Shown: positions 49,522 to 59,830 of the stretch, piece after piece
How the letters are laid out: every line of letters starts with the position of its first letter
Position numbering within the stretch: the stretch's first letter is position 1
NCBI RefSeq assembly: GCF_029784155.1
Contig: NC_073693.1
Location: forward strand, 359,119,825-359,183,824
Origin: Uranotaenia lowii
Lineage: Eukaryota; Arthropoda; Insecta; Diptera; Culicidae
Length of the DNA stretch: 64,000 bases
Direction: 5' to 3'
Notes under the pieces: model-generated
The model's input: only the letters and a program-made list of their open reading frames with translations
Databases searched by the model: none
What the model was told of the DNA's origin: nothing
Made by a program: the position numbers and the translations under genes

Positions 49522-50412
49522 CGCAAATAAGCTGGGTGTATCGTGTACAACCGTGCATCGAGCCAATAAACGAGCCGGACTATCGACTTACAAGAAGGTA
49601 GTGACTCCAAATCGCGATGATAAGCAAAATACGACGGCCAAAGCGCGATCCCGGAGGCTGTACACGACGATGCTGTCGAAGTTTGACTGCGTGGTAATGG
49701 ACGACGAATCCTACGTCAAAGCCGACTACAAGCAGCTTCCGGGACAGGAGTTTTATACGGCAAAAGGAAGGAAAAAGATAGCAGATATTTTCAAGCACAT
49801 GAAACTGTCAAAGTTCGCGAAGAAATATCTGGTTTGGCAAGCCACCTGTACCTCTGGCTTGAAAAGCACCATTTTCATAGCTTCCGGGACTGCCAACCAA
49901 GAAATTTACGTGAAAGAGTATTTGAATAAACTTCTGTTGCCTTTCCTGAAGAAACACTGTTGTTCCGTACTGTTTTGGCCGGATTTGGCATCTTGCCATT
50001 ACGGTAATAAGGCCATGGAGTGGAACTCCGCCAACAATTTACAGGTGGTTCCCAAGGACAAGAACCCTCCAAACACGCCAGAGCTCCGCCCAATTGAGAA
50101 ATACTTGGCTATTGTCAAGCGGAACCAAAAGAAGACCAATAAAACTGCTAAGGACCGCAGCAGTTCAAGGCAAACTGGCTTTCTGCGGCGAAAAAGGTGG
50201 ACAAGGTGGCTGTACAAAATCTGATGGCAGGGATTAAGCGTAAGGCCCGGCAATTCGGATTTGGAAAAGCGGAAGCCTAGCTGAATATTTTTCCTGAATT
50301 TTATACTAATTAAACTTGAAAAAGAAATTTAAATTGATTTTTTAAATAAACAATTTCACAGATTTACACGCGTTATTCCTTGACCAAATTTTGACCGTAT
50401 CACCCTTTAGTG
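49522..50412 (+). mobile_element. Tc1/mariner DD37E transposon, copy 2 (5'-truncated)
   Basis: Similarity to copy 1 starts abruptly at gcaaataagctgggtg (49522) and runs to the right terminus, ttgaccaaattttgaccgta, followed by tcaccctttagtg. The left third, including the terminus and the DNA-binding domain, is absent. Confidence 0.85.
49553..50280 (+). pseudogene. DD37E transposase catalytic part, copy 2
   Basis: MDDESY, FWPDLASCHYGN and LRPIEKYL are present. There are 37 residues between the second Asp and the Glu. The Trp after the Glu motif is Leu here. A 1-nt deletion near 50155 (gaccgcagcag versus gacgagcagcag in copy 1) shifts the frame, after which the copy-1-like C-terminus continues to TAG at 50280. 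With the N-terminus missing it is inactive. At the A-run that is frameshifted in copy 1, this copy has one base fewer and stays in frame. Confidence 0.85.
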
Positions 50413-50419
50413 GTTGGTA

Positions 50420-51159
50420 CGACTAGACCACGTTTCCCGGTTTCAGAGGAGTCCCGGTATTCCAAATGCTATTAATTATGTTCAGAAACGTGATTTTCGC
50501 TAAGGGGTATAGATTTTTTAAAAAGGGGTACCCTATATTGTCGAGCCGAAGAAAGACCTTTAACCTTGTGAAGGGCAGAAAAGTGCTCGTCTAAGCTCAA
50601 TTCGGTGTTGTAGATTTGATCTTTGGGGTTGGGTGAGGGAGTATTTTGGAGTGGGTGTTGGTGTGGATATCATCGGTGAACTTCTGCCAGCAGTTAGTTT
50701 TAGCTGTACGAACAGCTAATCGGGCTGATGATCTGGCATTCTTAAAGTCGGAAAAGGCGTTTTGCTTTCGAGGATCTTCATTTGGTATGCGCTTTAATAG
50801 TCGAAGTGCTTCCCTCCTTTTCTTTTAGCTTCTCGTACATCGGGACCCCACCATGAGACCGCTGATTTTCGAGGTGTGCCAGTTGTCAGAGGGATGAATT
50901 TGGAGCCAGCGTCCAGTAGGATTTCATTAAAGGAGAGTATGGTAGTAGGATTTTTCAGGGGGATAAGATCATCAATATAGTTTTGATAACCAAACCAGTC
51001 AGCATCTTGATATCGCCATTGGGGTCTGGTGGCGACTGTGGGGGTGGGATGAACTAGTTTCGGACAGAAGTATCGGAAAATGGTCACTTCCGTCGTTGTC
51101 TTCAAGGGCAGATCATTTGAGTTGGGGCCCGAGCGACCATGATAGGAGGCTAAGGTCAA
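50420..51159 (-). pseudogene. Non-LTR endonuclease C-terminus and linker
   Basis: The 51159-50794 piece includes YHGRSGPNSNDLP, WRYQDADWFGYQNYID and SAVSWWGPDVREAKRK, typical of the end of the endonuclease and the start of the linker. A further decayed stretch continues to about 50420 in shifting frames (ARLAVRTAKTNCWQKF near 50700). The SDH motif appears altered to GRSG-SND, and the domain is N-terminally incomplete. Confidence 0.65.
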
Positions 51160-51180
51160 TAGCGGATATATTGCCAGTAA

Positions 51181-51640
51181 CGTTTAACAGGCTTGATGAT
51201 GACATCATAATCATATGTCCATTAATTGGAAAGTTTTCGTGATGCGAGATACGTTTGCAAATTTCAATTTGCACCTCTATAGCGTTGCCGAAAAAAGTAG
51301 TTTGACATAAAAAAAATCTGCTACCCTGCGAGTGACCTTCCGGAAGCTAGCTCTTTATTGGGCTCATTTATCCATTCCTTCCAGTCTCGCAACAAAATGA
51401 TTGGAAGAGATCTTACGCCGACTACAGAGCTGGCAAGAATACAGCATTTTCGGCTTGCCAGTATTCCTTGTAGAACTACCCAACTTCTAGCGGACAGTTC
51501 ATGCTATAATTTTTCTCGTTCACTTGATGATTTTAGTTTTCAATGTAAAATCATAAAATGGAAAAAACATTATCGCATAAAACATAAAATTGCCATTCTC
51601 TTTTCTATTTAAAATCATTTTTGTCATTTTTACTGGTTGT
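51181..51640. other. Non-coding, nothing recognised
   Basis: Short frames only. The DNA grades into AT-rich sequence next to the satellite. Confidence 0.35.
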
Positions 51641-53888
51641 GTCATTTATGTCATTTTTGTCATTTTTGTCATTTTTGTCATTTTTGTCATTTTTGTCATT
51701 TTTGTCATTTTTGTCATTTTTGTCATTTTTGTCATTTTTGTCATTTTTGTCATTTTTGTCATTTTTGTCATTTTTGTCATTTTTGTCATTTTTGTCATTT
51801 TTGTCATTTTTGTCATTTTTGTCATTTTTGTCATTTTTGTCATTTTTGTCATTTTTGTCATTTTTGTCATTTTTGTCATTTTTGTCATTTTTGTCATTTT
51901 TGTCATTTTTGTCATTTTTGTCATTTTTGTCATTTTTGTCATTTTTGTCATTTTTGTCATTTTTGTCATTTTTGTCATTTTTGTCATTTTTGTCATTTTT
52001 GTCATTTTTGTCATTTTTGTCATTTTTGTCATTTTTGTCATTTTTGTCATTTTTGTCATTTTGTCATTTTGTCATTTTTGTCATTTTTGTCATTTTTGTC
52101 ATTTTTGTCATTTTTGTCATTTTTGTCATTTTTGTCATTTTTGTCATTTTTGTCATTTTTGTCATTTTTGTCATTTTTGTCATTTTTGTCATTTTTGTCA
52201 TTTTTGTCATTTTTGTCATTTTTGTCATTTTTGTCATTTTTGTCATTTTTGTCATTTTTGTCATTTTTGTCATTTTTGTCATTTTTGTCATTTTTGTCAT
52301 TTTTGTCATTTTTGTCATTTTTGTCAGTTTTGTCATTTTTGTCATTTTTGTCATTTTTGTCATTTTTGTCATTTTTGTCATTTTTGTCATTTTTGTCATT
52401 TTTGTCATTTTTGTCATTTTTGTCATTTTTGTCATTTTTGTCATTTTTGTCATTTTTTGGTCATTTTTGTCATTTTTGTCATTTTTGTCATTTTTGTCAT
52501 TTTTGTCATTTTTGTCATTTTTGTCATTTTTGTCATTTTTGTCATTTTTGTCATTTTTGTCATTTTTGTCATTTTTGTCATTTTTGTCATTTTTGTCATT
52601 TTTGTCATTTTTGTCATTTTTGTCATTTTTGTCATTTTTGTCATTTTTGTCATTTTTGTCATTTTTGTCATTTTTGTCATTTTTGTCATTTTTGTCATTT
52701 TTGTCATTTTTGTCATTTTTGTCATTTTTGTCATTTTTGTCATTTTTGTCATTTTTGTCATTTTTGTCATTTTTGTCATTTTTGTCATTTTTGTCATTTT
52801 TGTCATTTTTGTCATTTTTGTCATTTTTGTCATTTTTGTCATTTTTGTCATTTTTGTCATTTTTGTCATTTTTGTCATTTTTGTCATTTTTGTCATTTTT
52901 GTCATTTTTGTCATTTTTGTCATTTTTGTCATTTTTGTCATTTTTTTCATTTTTGTCATTTTTGTCATTTTTGTCATTTTTGTCATTTTTGTCATTTTTG
53001 TCATTTTTGTCATTTTTGTCATTTTTGTCATTTTTGGCATTTTTGTCATTTTTGTCATTTTTGTCATTTTTGTCATTTTTGTCATTTTTGTCATTTTTGT
53101 CATTTTTGTCATTTTTGTCATTTTTGTCATTTTTGTCATTTTTGTCATTTTTGTCATTTATGTTATTTTGTCATTTTTGTCATTTTTGTCATTTTTGTCA
53201 TTTTTATCATTTTTGTCATTTTTGTCATTTTTGTCATTTTTGCCAGTTTTGTCATTTTTGTCATTTTTGTCATTTTTGTCATTTTTGTCATTTTTGTCAT
53301 TTTTGTCATTTTTGTCATTTTTGTCATTTTTGTCATTTTTGTCATTTTTGTCATTTTTGTCATTTTTGTCATTTTTGTCATTTTTGTCATTTTTGTCATT
53401 TTTGTCATTTTTGTCATTTTTGTCATTTTTGTCATTTTTGTCATTTTTGTCATTTTTGTCATTTTTGTCATTTTTGTCATTTTTGTCATTTTTGTCATTT
53501 TTGTCATTTTTGTCATTTTTGTCATTTTTGTCATTTTTGTCATTTTTGTCATTCTTGTCATTTTTGTCATTTTTGTCATTTTTGTCATTTTGTCATTTTT
53601 GTCATTTTTGTCATTTTTGTCATTTTTATCATTTTTGTCATTTTTGTCATTTTTGTCATTTTTGTCAGTTTTGTCATTTTTGTCATTTTTGTCATTTTTG
53701 TCATTTTTGTCATTTTTGTCATTTTTGTCATTTTTGTCATTTTTGTCATTTTTGTCATTTTTGTCATTTTTGTCATTTTTGTCATTTTTGTCATTTTTGT
53801 CATTTTTGTCATTTTTGTCATTTTTGTCATTTTTGTAATTTTTGTCATTTTTGTCATTTTTGTCATTTTTGTCATTTTTGTCAGTTTT
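51641..53888 (-). repeat. 9-bp satellite (GTCATTTTT)n, about 248 units
   Basis: This is the reverse complement of the satellite at 8221-9240. It is highly homogeneous, with a handful of substitutions (gtcagtttt near 52323, ttttttcat near 52940, ttggcat near 53035). Phase-changing indels lie near 52058-52071, 52452, 53158-53168 and 53588. All frames are open for hundreds of codons because the unit is three stop-free codons; these frames are not genes. Confidence 0.97.
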
Positions 53889-54257
53889 GTTGTGTACAAC
53901 GTTGCTGAGTCATCGGGGAAACATCACTTTGGGATTTCATACACCAGCACCTAAGATCGGCAGCAGAAATTTGTGCTACCTGTTTCTGAAAGATAAACAA
54001 GGTACCCACCGATTAAGCGATGCATCTTCGCTCATAACTCCCAAAGAGCCGAACTTAGTTGAACGATCGATTTAAGTTGCGCATTAATATGTTTTAACGT
54101 AGGACATTCACTTTTCTTAATCCCGTTACATACGCCATCATTCTTCTCCTCACCCAGGGTTGAGGTATGGATTTTCCATCCCGTGAAATATAGAGAGGCT
54201 TTTCGGATTGATGGGAGTGACGCAACCAAACGACGACGGTTTTTATTAACTAATCAA
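53889..54257. other. Short spacer downstream of Tweedle gene 2
   Basis: No gene seen. It contains the region beyond the polyadenylation signal of the minus-strand gene. Confidence 0.4.
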
Positions 54258-54263
54258 TTTATT
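54258..54263 (-). terminator. Polyadenylation signal AATAAA of Tweedle gene 2
   Basis: AATAAA on the minus strand lies about 80 nt after the stop codon at 54342. A second such signal occurs near 54242-54247. Confidence 0.65.
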
Positions 54264-54341
54264 GAAACCACTTACTAACAGTAAATAATGATTACTAAAT
54301 GTCTCCCTCAATCTCTCCGTGTCGTCTTCTGCTGAGCGAGT

Positions 54342-55802
54342 CTAGAAGACGTTCGAGACGTAGGCGTTCTCGTGCACCTGAAGAGGTGCGCTGGTGGTGC
54401 TGGCACAGCGGCGGCACTTCTTCTTGGGGGCCACGGTTGTGCTGCTGCTGCTGCTTTGGCTAGCGCTGGATCGGCTGGAGAAGCCGCTGAGGCCGCTATT
54501 TTTGATGGCCACATGGCCGACGCTTCCTAGAGTGCTGCTCACGATGCTGTGAGGGGTTGAGCTGACGTAGGAACCGGTCGTGGAGACGAGAACCGGGGCG
54601 GCGGTGGTGCTCTGGATGCCGGAGGAGTAGTGGCCGGCGTCGACGTTGATGATTCCGAGGCCGGAGTTACCGAAGCTGGAGAAGTCGCTGTTTCCGAAAT
54701 CGACGTAGCTCTCGGCGCCGCTGCTGGAGAAGCTGTTTCCGGAGGAGGAGTAACTGTTCCCGGAGTATTCCGATTCGAGGACCTTGACGCTGTTTCCGGT
54801 GGTGTAGGAGATGGCGGGTGCGGCGGTGCTGCTGACGTAGGAGATTGGAGCAACGGTTGAGGCGATGTGGTGATGAACGTGTTTCTCTTCCTTTTTGTTG
54901 TTCTTGTACTTGATGAAGAAGACTTCCGGTTTGTTTTGCTTGGCTGGTTCTGGTTTCTGGACGATCACTTCCTGCTGGGATTCTGGCTTCTGGTGCAGCA
55001 CGTAGACGACAGTCTTTTCTTCGTTCTGGGGCTGTGGTGGGACGACGACAGATTTCGGTTTTGGTGGGGTTGGAGCCTTGATGAAGATGATCTTGTAGTG
55101 CTTCTGCTTGTGAGCCGGGGGCTGGATGATGCGTGGTGGTTCGTATTCTTCCTTGTCCTCTGGCGGCAAATGGACGTACACGTGTTTATAAACTTCTTCG
55201 ACGTGGTGCTGAGGCTTAACCCAAGCAGCGCTAGATTCATGATGGTGGTGATGATGATGATGGTTATCGAGATTGGCGGATCCCCAGATGTCAGCCTGGG
55301 AGGATTGTCCAGCATGAAGGGAGCTAGATTCTTCCCATCCTCCGGATCGTAGAGACGATTGAGAACTGTAGGAACTGGCGTGCTGATTTTGGTAAGAATG
55401 GCTTTGCTCCTTTTCGTAGGACACAACAGTTTTCAGGGGCTGAACTACGGTAGATTTGACTGGGGCAGTGTACACGTGAGAAGTAGTTTGCACTGGGGCT
55501 GTATACACTTGTTGGGAAACGGTTTTCACTGGGGCAGTATACACGTGGGAGGAAGTTTTCACTGGGGCAGTGTACACGTGCGACGTTTGCTGATGATGAC
55601 TGTACGAGGACGCATGTGGCTTATGTTCAATGTTCACTATCGGCAGTGGAGCCGGTTCTTCACAATCATCCGCAACTTCCGCCGAGTAACTGGGAGCCGA
55701 TGGGAAGTACAGGGTGCTGGTCACTCCTGGAGCCTCATAGTGGTATCCTTCAGGCGCAGCTAAGGCCGCAGCCACCACACTCAACACTATCACAAATTTC
55801 AT
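54342..55802 (-). CDS. Long Tweedle-family cuticular protein (DUF243) with VYTAP repeats
   Basis: A single-exon frame of 486 residues starting at ATG 55802, with a signal peptide (MKFVIVLSVVAAALAAPEG). Residues 74-117 hold four copies of a (S/Q)(H/Q)VYTAPV(K/Q) repeat. A run of eight His lies at 181-188. DUF243 spans about 205-300, with YKHVYVHLPP, KHYKIIFIKAPTPPKPK, EEKTVVYVLHQKPE and KPEVFFIKYK. A Ser/Gly/Thr-rich tail contains CRRC near the C-terminus. Typical Tweedle proteins are 200-300 residues, so this one has large low-complexity extensions on both sides. Like gene 1 it is predicted to be secreted into cuticle. It shares the core motifs with gene 1 and is in opposite orientation 30 kb away, suggesting a dispersed Tweedle cluster. 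No intron follows the signal-peptide region, unlike gene 1. Confidence 0.93.
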   Translation of the reverse strand: MKFVIVLSVVAAALAAPEGYHYEAPGVTSTLYFPSAPSYSAEVADDCEEPAPLPIVNIEHKPHASSYSHHQQTSHVYTAPVKTSSHVYTAPVKTVSQQVYTAPVQTTSHVYTAPVKSTVVQPLKTVVSYEKEQSHSYQNQHASSYSSQSSLRSGGWEESSSLHAGQSSQADIWGSANLDNHHHHHHHHESSAAWVKPQHHVEEVYKHVYVHLPPEDKEEYEPPRIIQPPAHKQKHYKIIFIKAPTPPKPKSVVVPPQPQNEEKTVVYVLHQKPESQQEVIVQKPEPAKQNKPEVFFIKYKNNKKEEKHVHHHIASTVAPISYVSSTAAPAISYTTGNSVKVLESEYSGNSYSSSGNSFSSSGAESYVDFGNSDFSSFGNSGLGIINVDAGHYSSGIQSTTAAPVLVSTTGSYVSSTPHSIVSSTLGSVGHVAIKNSGLSGFSSRSSASQSSSSSTTVAPKKKCRRCASTTSAPLQVHENAYVSNVF

Positions 55803-55919
55803 TGTCCCAAACCAACTTCTGAATTCGATCTGTCTCTACACTTTTGTTTTTCCCCAAAAAAAATCAAACAATGAGCAACACTAAACGAAATCCAACCGCG
55901 CCGTTATCGAGTCGACTTC

Positions 55920-55960
55920 ACGAGTAACAAGGAACACTCAAAGTGCTCCAGTTTTATAGA
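55920..55960 (-). promoter_or_regulatory. Core promoter of Tweedle gene 2
   Basis: The minus strand reads tctataaaac at 55960-55951. With about 30 bp spacing, transcription would start near 55925, giving a leader of about 120 nt before the ATG at 55802. Confidence 0.65.
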
Positions 55961-56969
55961 CTCTAACTAGGAAGGACATCAGCAACAACTTTTCTGGTTC
56001 AACATCCCCTAGCAGCAGCTTTCATTGTTGTTTGTATGCCGTCCTGCTCAGTGCTGCTCATACTCATACACAAAAATAATTCATCCAAGCAACCTCCTTC
56101 TGATTACATAATCTCACCCAAAAACTTAAATAAAATCCACGGTATTAGTAGTGACTCAATGCAGCAACTGAACTGGTTCGATTTTCGGTTTGGTTTGGTT
56201 TGGACCACTTCAGCAGGACCTGGCCTCAAGTACGACAATGTCACTTTCCTCCTTGTATGGGTTTTTGTTTATGTCGTGCTGCCCTGGTGACCGCCAAAAT
56301 CCAGACCTCAAACCGGTAGAGCAGGTCTCCCCAAAGATTTTTTAGACTGAACCGAAAGCCATGTGCGGCGACAGTTGATCTTGTTTCGGCGTTGTGTAGT
56401 ATTTTCGCCAGCCCCATTCATTACTTTCGTTCCGAAACTATCTACACATAGGCTACCTACACTAATGGCTGCTGTACAGCCTCTTTTCGACAGTCAATAT
56501 TAATCCGGACGACGACATACCTTCCAAAGCGGGCGGGCAGCAGATTCAATCAAAGGAGAGCACACCAAAACACAACAGTGAGAAAACACGGAGGAGCACT
56601 TCCACCTGTTTTCGGTAGTAGATCCTACCCCTACCAGGTGTTGTAGTGGAGATTGGAATCATAATAATTTAATCACCGGAGGTCGTTTGCATACATGACC
56701 CGTGCTCGGAATCTAAGTCCACTTGATGGGTGGCATCGTTGGCACCTGAGCTTAGTAGCTTAGGCGGTTAGTTCAATTTCGGATTTAAATCAATTTAGAT
56801 AAAGCTATTGAAATTGTTCAATGCCTAATGTTTATCAATATGATAATTTTTATCTATATTTTCCAAGGTCAGTAAGGTATGGAATCAAAAATCTAATAGA
56901 AATTATTGATATACGATGTATAAGCTCGAACGAAAATTATGGTTGAACTCATAAATACACACATGTTGA

Positions 56970-57050
56970 ATCAAAGCAACTAAAAAGGAATCTTTCGATT
57001 GCTTCGATTCAGTAGATTTATTCAACCAAGTAGAATCACAATACACAATC
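56970..57050 (+). repeat. Small MITE family A, copy 3 (partial)
   Basis: Contains gaatctttcgattgcttcga followed by a segment like tattcaaccaagtagaatca, matching the copies at 494-626 and 15288-15471. Confidence 0.5.
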
Positions 57051-57793
57051 AAGTACATACATATGTATGTACCTGTATTATTTTTTTTCCAAAATCAATC
57101 TCCAATTTGAAGGTTAGTCAAAACATTATGTTGACCTATTCAATCAAACACTGTGATAAGAAATAAAAATCGAAAAAAATACGGAAAACAGATTTAGGAT
57201 TTACAGATCTTGCCAGAAGTTCATGGTCTTTCGGTGGTTTTCAATTTTTTTTCGTTTACCGCCCCCCTGTCAAAATATTTTATAGCTCGCCGTCCTCCTA
57301 AAGGTATTTTTGACCAAATTTTTTCCTGAATACAGCTAAAACTCAAAGCTCTGAGCCCTCCTTACGCCCCTCGCAGGCTCTCAACGCGGTAGGGACTTTT
57401 AAAACCACTGATTGTTTTTTCGACTTTTAATGCAGTTAAAATAGGTTTCCTGTAAAAGGAGGGGGGGGGGGGGGGGGTTGTTCGGTTTGATAAAAATCGT
57501 TACAAAGTCCACAAAAATGCTTGAACTCCTAGTAAAATGTTGAACTGTTGCAAATATTGAAAATATTTGTCGATTTGTTGTCTTTTTTTCAAACCCGCCT
57601 TTAGACGGAGTTTATATTTCTTCTTTTCTGGCTGACATGTGTTATTTTTTTTTTAATAATAATTCGAGAATGGTGGTTAATTTAAACCTAACCTGGATAG
57701 GTTTATTTCCAGTTTTCTCATGGTTTTAAGCTTCTCTTAGCTGAACTTTTTGACAATTGCTTGTCAAACTGTTGCCATCAGTATGAATTGTTG

Positions 57794-57845
57794 TCCACAG
57801 AATATTTCAAAACATGTTGATCTATGTTTTGAAATATTCTGTGGA
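57794..57845. repeat. Perfect 22-bp hairpin with 8-nt loop
   Basis: tccacagaatatttcaaaac (plus at) at 57794-57815 is exactly complementary to 57824-57845. It may be the core of a palindromic element or a cruciform-forming site. No product is inferred. Confidence 0.85.
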
Positions 57846-58079
57846 AAAAGTTAATTAACATAATGATTTTTGATTTAATGCTGATTTTAATAGACCACGT
57901 TTAAAGGCAGGGTTGGTTTTTTTTTATAAAGTTAATAAAATTATATATTTGATTTTTTCATACGGGTGTTAAATCAAAAATGAGTTTTTTTTCAATCACA
58001 TATAAACAAATTGTTATTTTTTTTCATCGATTTCAGTATTTTTTATTAATAAAATAATGTATTTTCTTCAAAAAACTGT

Positions 58080-58640
58080 CAGTGAATGTTTGAGTAAGGG
58101 CCGTGGTCTGATGTTCGACGCAACTTTGTCGCGATGCTCTCACAAGAACGTTGTACGACAATTACGTTCATTTTCCGGATACAATTCCGGATTCTTGTAG
58201 TCAGTTGCTTCGTGTCCTTGGCCCTCCAATTGTTTTTATACACTAGGGCACTGAGTGAGCCAAAGAAATCCTATATTGGGCGGCACTGGGGCAAGTTTGT
58301 TGGGTGACGATGTTCCGGCACGAACGGTATCTTTTTTTCCTCAAGGTACGCCAGCCAGCCAGAAGGAATGACGTCCCGCGGTATTTTTTGGTCATCCACC
58401 GACACTGTTATTTGACCGTCTCAATCTGCTGCACCGTGTACTCCGGCGACCTTGTCTTCTTCCTGCAGACGATTCCTTCCATCTTGAGGGTACGATGGAT
58501 CAATACGTGGGAGCAGCCATATTTCCGACCGGCGTCACGCAGGCTGGTTGCGTCCTTGTTGTCAAACAGCTTCTTTAACGATGTCTTCCGCTGTTTCGAC
58601 GCCATCTTTGCTTTGACTAAATTTAAACTAGCAAAACCAA
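58080..58640 (-). pseudogene. Internally deleted mariner-type transposase
   Basis: The N-terminal piece (58605-58408) begins MASKQRKTSLKKLFDNKD and carries a helix-turn-helix (RDAGRKYGCSHVLIHRTLK) followed by RSPEYTVQQI. After a large deletion of the catalytic core, the C-terminus resumes around 58290-58080 in other frames, with segments such as NNWRAKDTKQL and NVIVVQRSCESIA. This combination resembles the maT/DD37D mariner group, but the group cannot be fixed because the acidic triad is missing. Confidence 0.68.
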
Positions 58641-58699
58641 ACACGCCTACTGTTTCTAGGGAGCCCAAAGAGCAATTTTCTTGGAGAAAGAAAATTTTA

Positions 58700-59828
58700 C
58701 TCTTTATTTGAGTTACTAAAAGGTATTGAAAACATTCTCAATTTTTATTTAACACCCGTTAAACTTTCCAATTGAAAACAGATATGAAGGTTTAGCATAG
58801 ACAGGTAAAAACATTTTTTTTTCTATTATTTTTCTGTTAATGTTTATTATTGCCTGCTAAACCCAATTTGAATAGAAAATTGAAAATCTTTGAAATGAAG
58901 GGATTTTATTTGTTTTTTTTCTGTGATAGCCTTAAAGAAAATTCAATTCTAAATTCCTTGATATGCTTCAAATTGCAAACAAAAATCTCGATTTTTGCAG
59001 AAAGCATCTTCAAATTCTATCTTTTTGTTAAAATTTAGAATACAATGAAATTAACTCGATCAGTGGTTTTTTTTAAACATAATTATATTAAATAATTTAT
59101 AGAACTTTAAAGATAATCAAACGAATTGTTTGTAGTAAAAGGGGAATTGGTAAATCACACCTCATCCATCAGCTAGTGTAAATTTAAGATTTATAGAACT
59201 ATATGTTGATATTTATTTTTCTATTAAGTGGTTATTGTAACTTTCGAAAAATATATCAACAACGAACAAAAAACTTTTTTTGATTGAATTTATAAAAGTT
59301 TTACGTTAGAGATGATACTAACTCAATGTATGGGTCATTTATATTATAATTTCAGATAACAAAGATCCAAATTTGTAAGTGTAAGTGCCAGGGTGATTAA
59401 ATTTTTTGCATTATTTTCACTACATCCCTGAATACCATGAATGTTCTATATTCTTGAATAATTACGCTTCTCCATAAGATTTCATACTGAAGTCGTTGAA
59501 AATCAAGTTGAGAATATGTTTTATGTCTATGTTTTTATTTGTGTGGCAACAATAAAAAGTAACAATCCACAAAACCTCTATTTTGTGGAAGAAGCTTCAA
59601 AAACTCAAATTACAAACTATTTGTGATTTTTCGAATTTGGCTTGTGAAACGTTAAAACCTCACCTCCGCTTAGTCTTTCCAAAGCCTCTCAAAACTCAAA
59701 ATAAGAATCACAGCCTCCATGGAAGATCTCAATGTCTCCTTGGGAGCGCTAAGAATCACTTAGGAAACCACTGAAATAGACGATTTAAATTAAAAAGATA
59801 AATTCATTTTTTTTAGATTCAAACAAGT
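58700..59828. other. AT-rich intergenic DNA
   Basis: Only short frames and no recognised repeat. Confidence 0.35.
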
Positions 59829-59830
59829 AA

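Larger units (their letters stand above)
49300..51180 (-). mobile_element. Non-LTR retrotransposon fragment split by a DD37E transposon
   Basis: The minus strand has an endonuclease C-terminus and linker at 51159 to about 50420, and RT motifs at 49517-49313. The mariner copy at 49522-50412 lies between them. Part of the RT is missing at the junction, so the insertion was accompanied or followed by deletion. The clade was not determined. Confidence 0.75.
55961..58074. other. Upstream flank of Tweedle gene 2, non-coding
   Basis: No gene recognised. A G-run of about 16 lies at 57462-57477, and a hairpin and a MITE copy are described separately. The proximal 1 kb is the likely regulatory region of the gene at 55802. 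Confidence 0.4.

Noticed and set aside
51590..53954. Open frames of 730-777 codons (VIF, SFL, CHF repeats)
   Set aside because: Produced by a 9-bp stop-free tandem repeat that is open in all frames. No start context, domain or codon bias supports translation.
57462..57477. Long G-run as a G-quadruplex regulatory element
   Set aside because: A lone homopolymer run with no conservation evidence; it may be a sequencing-prone slip site.
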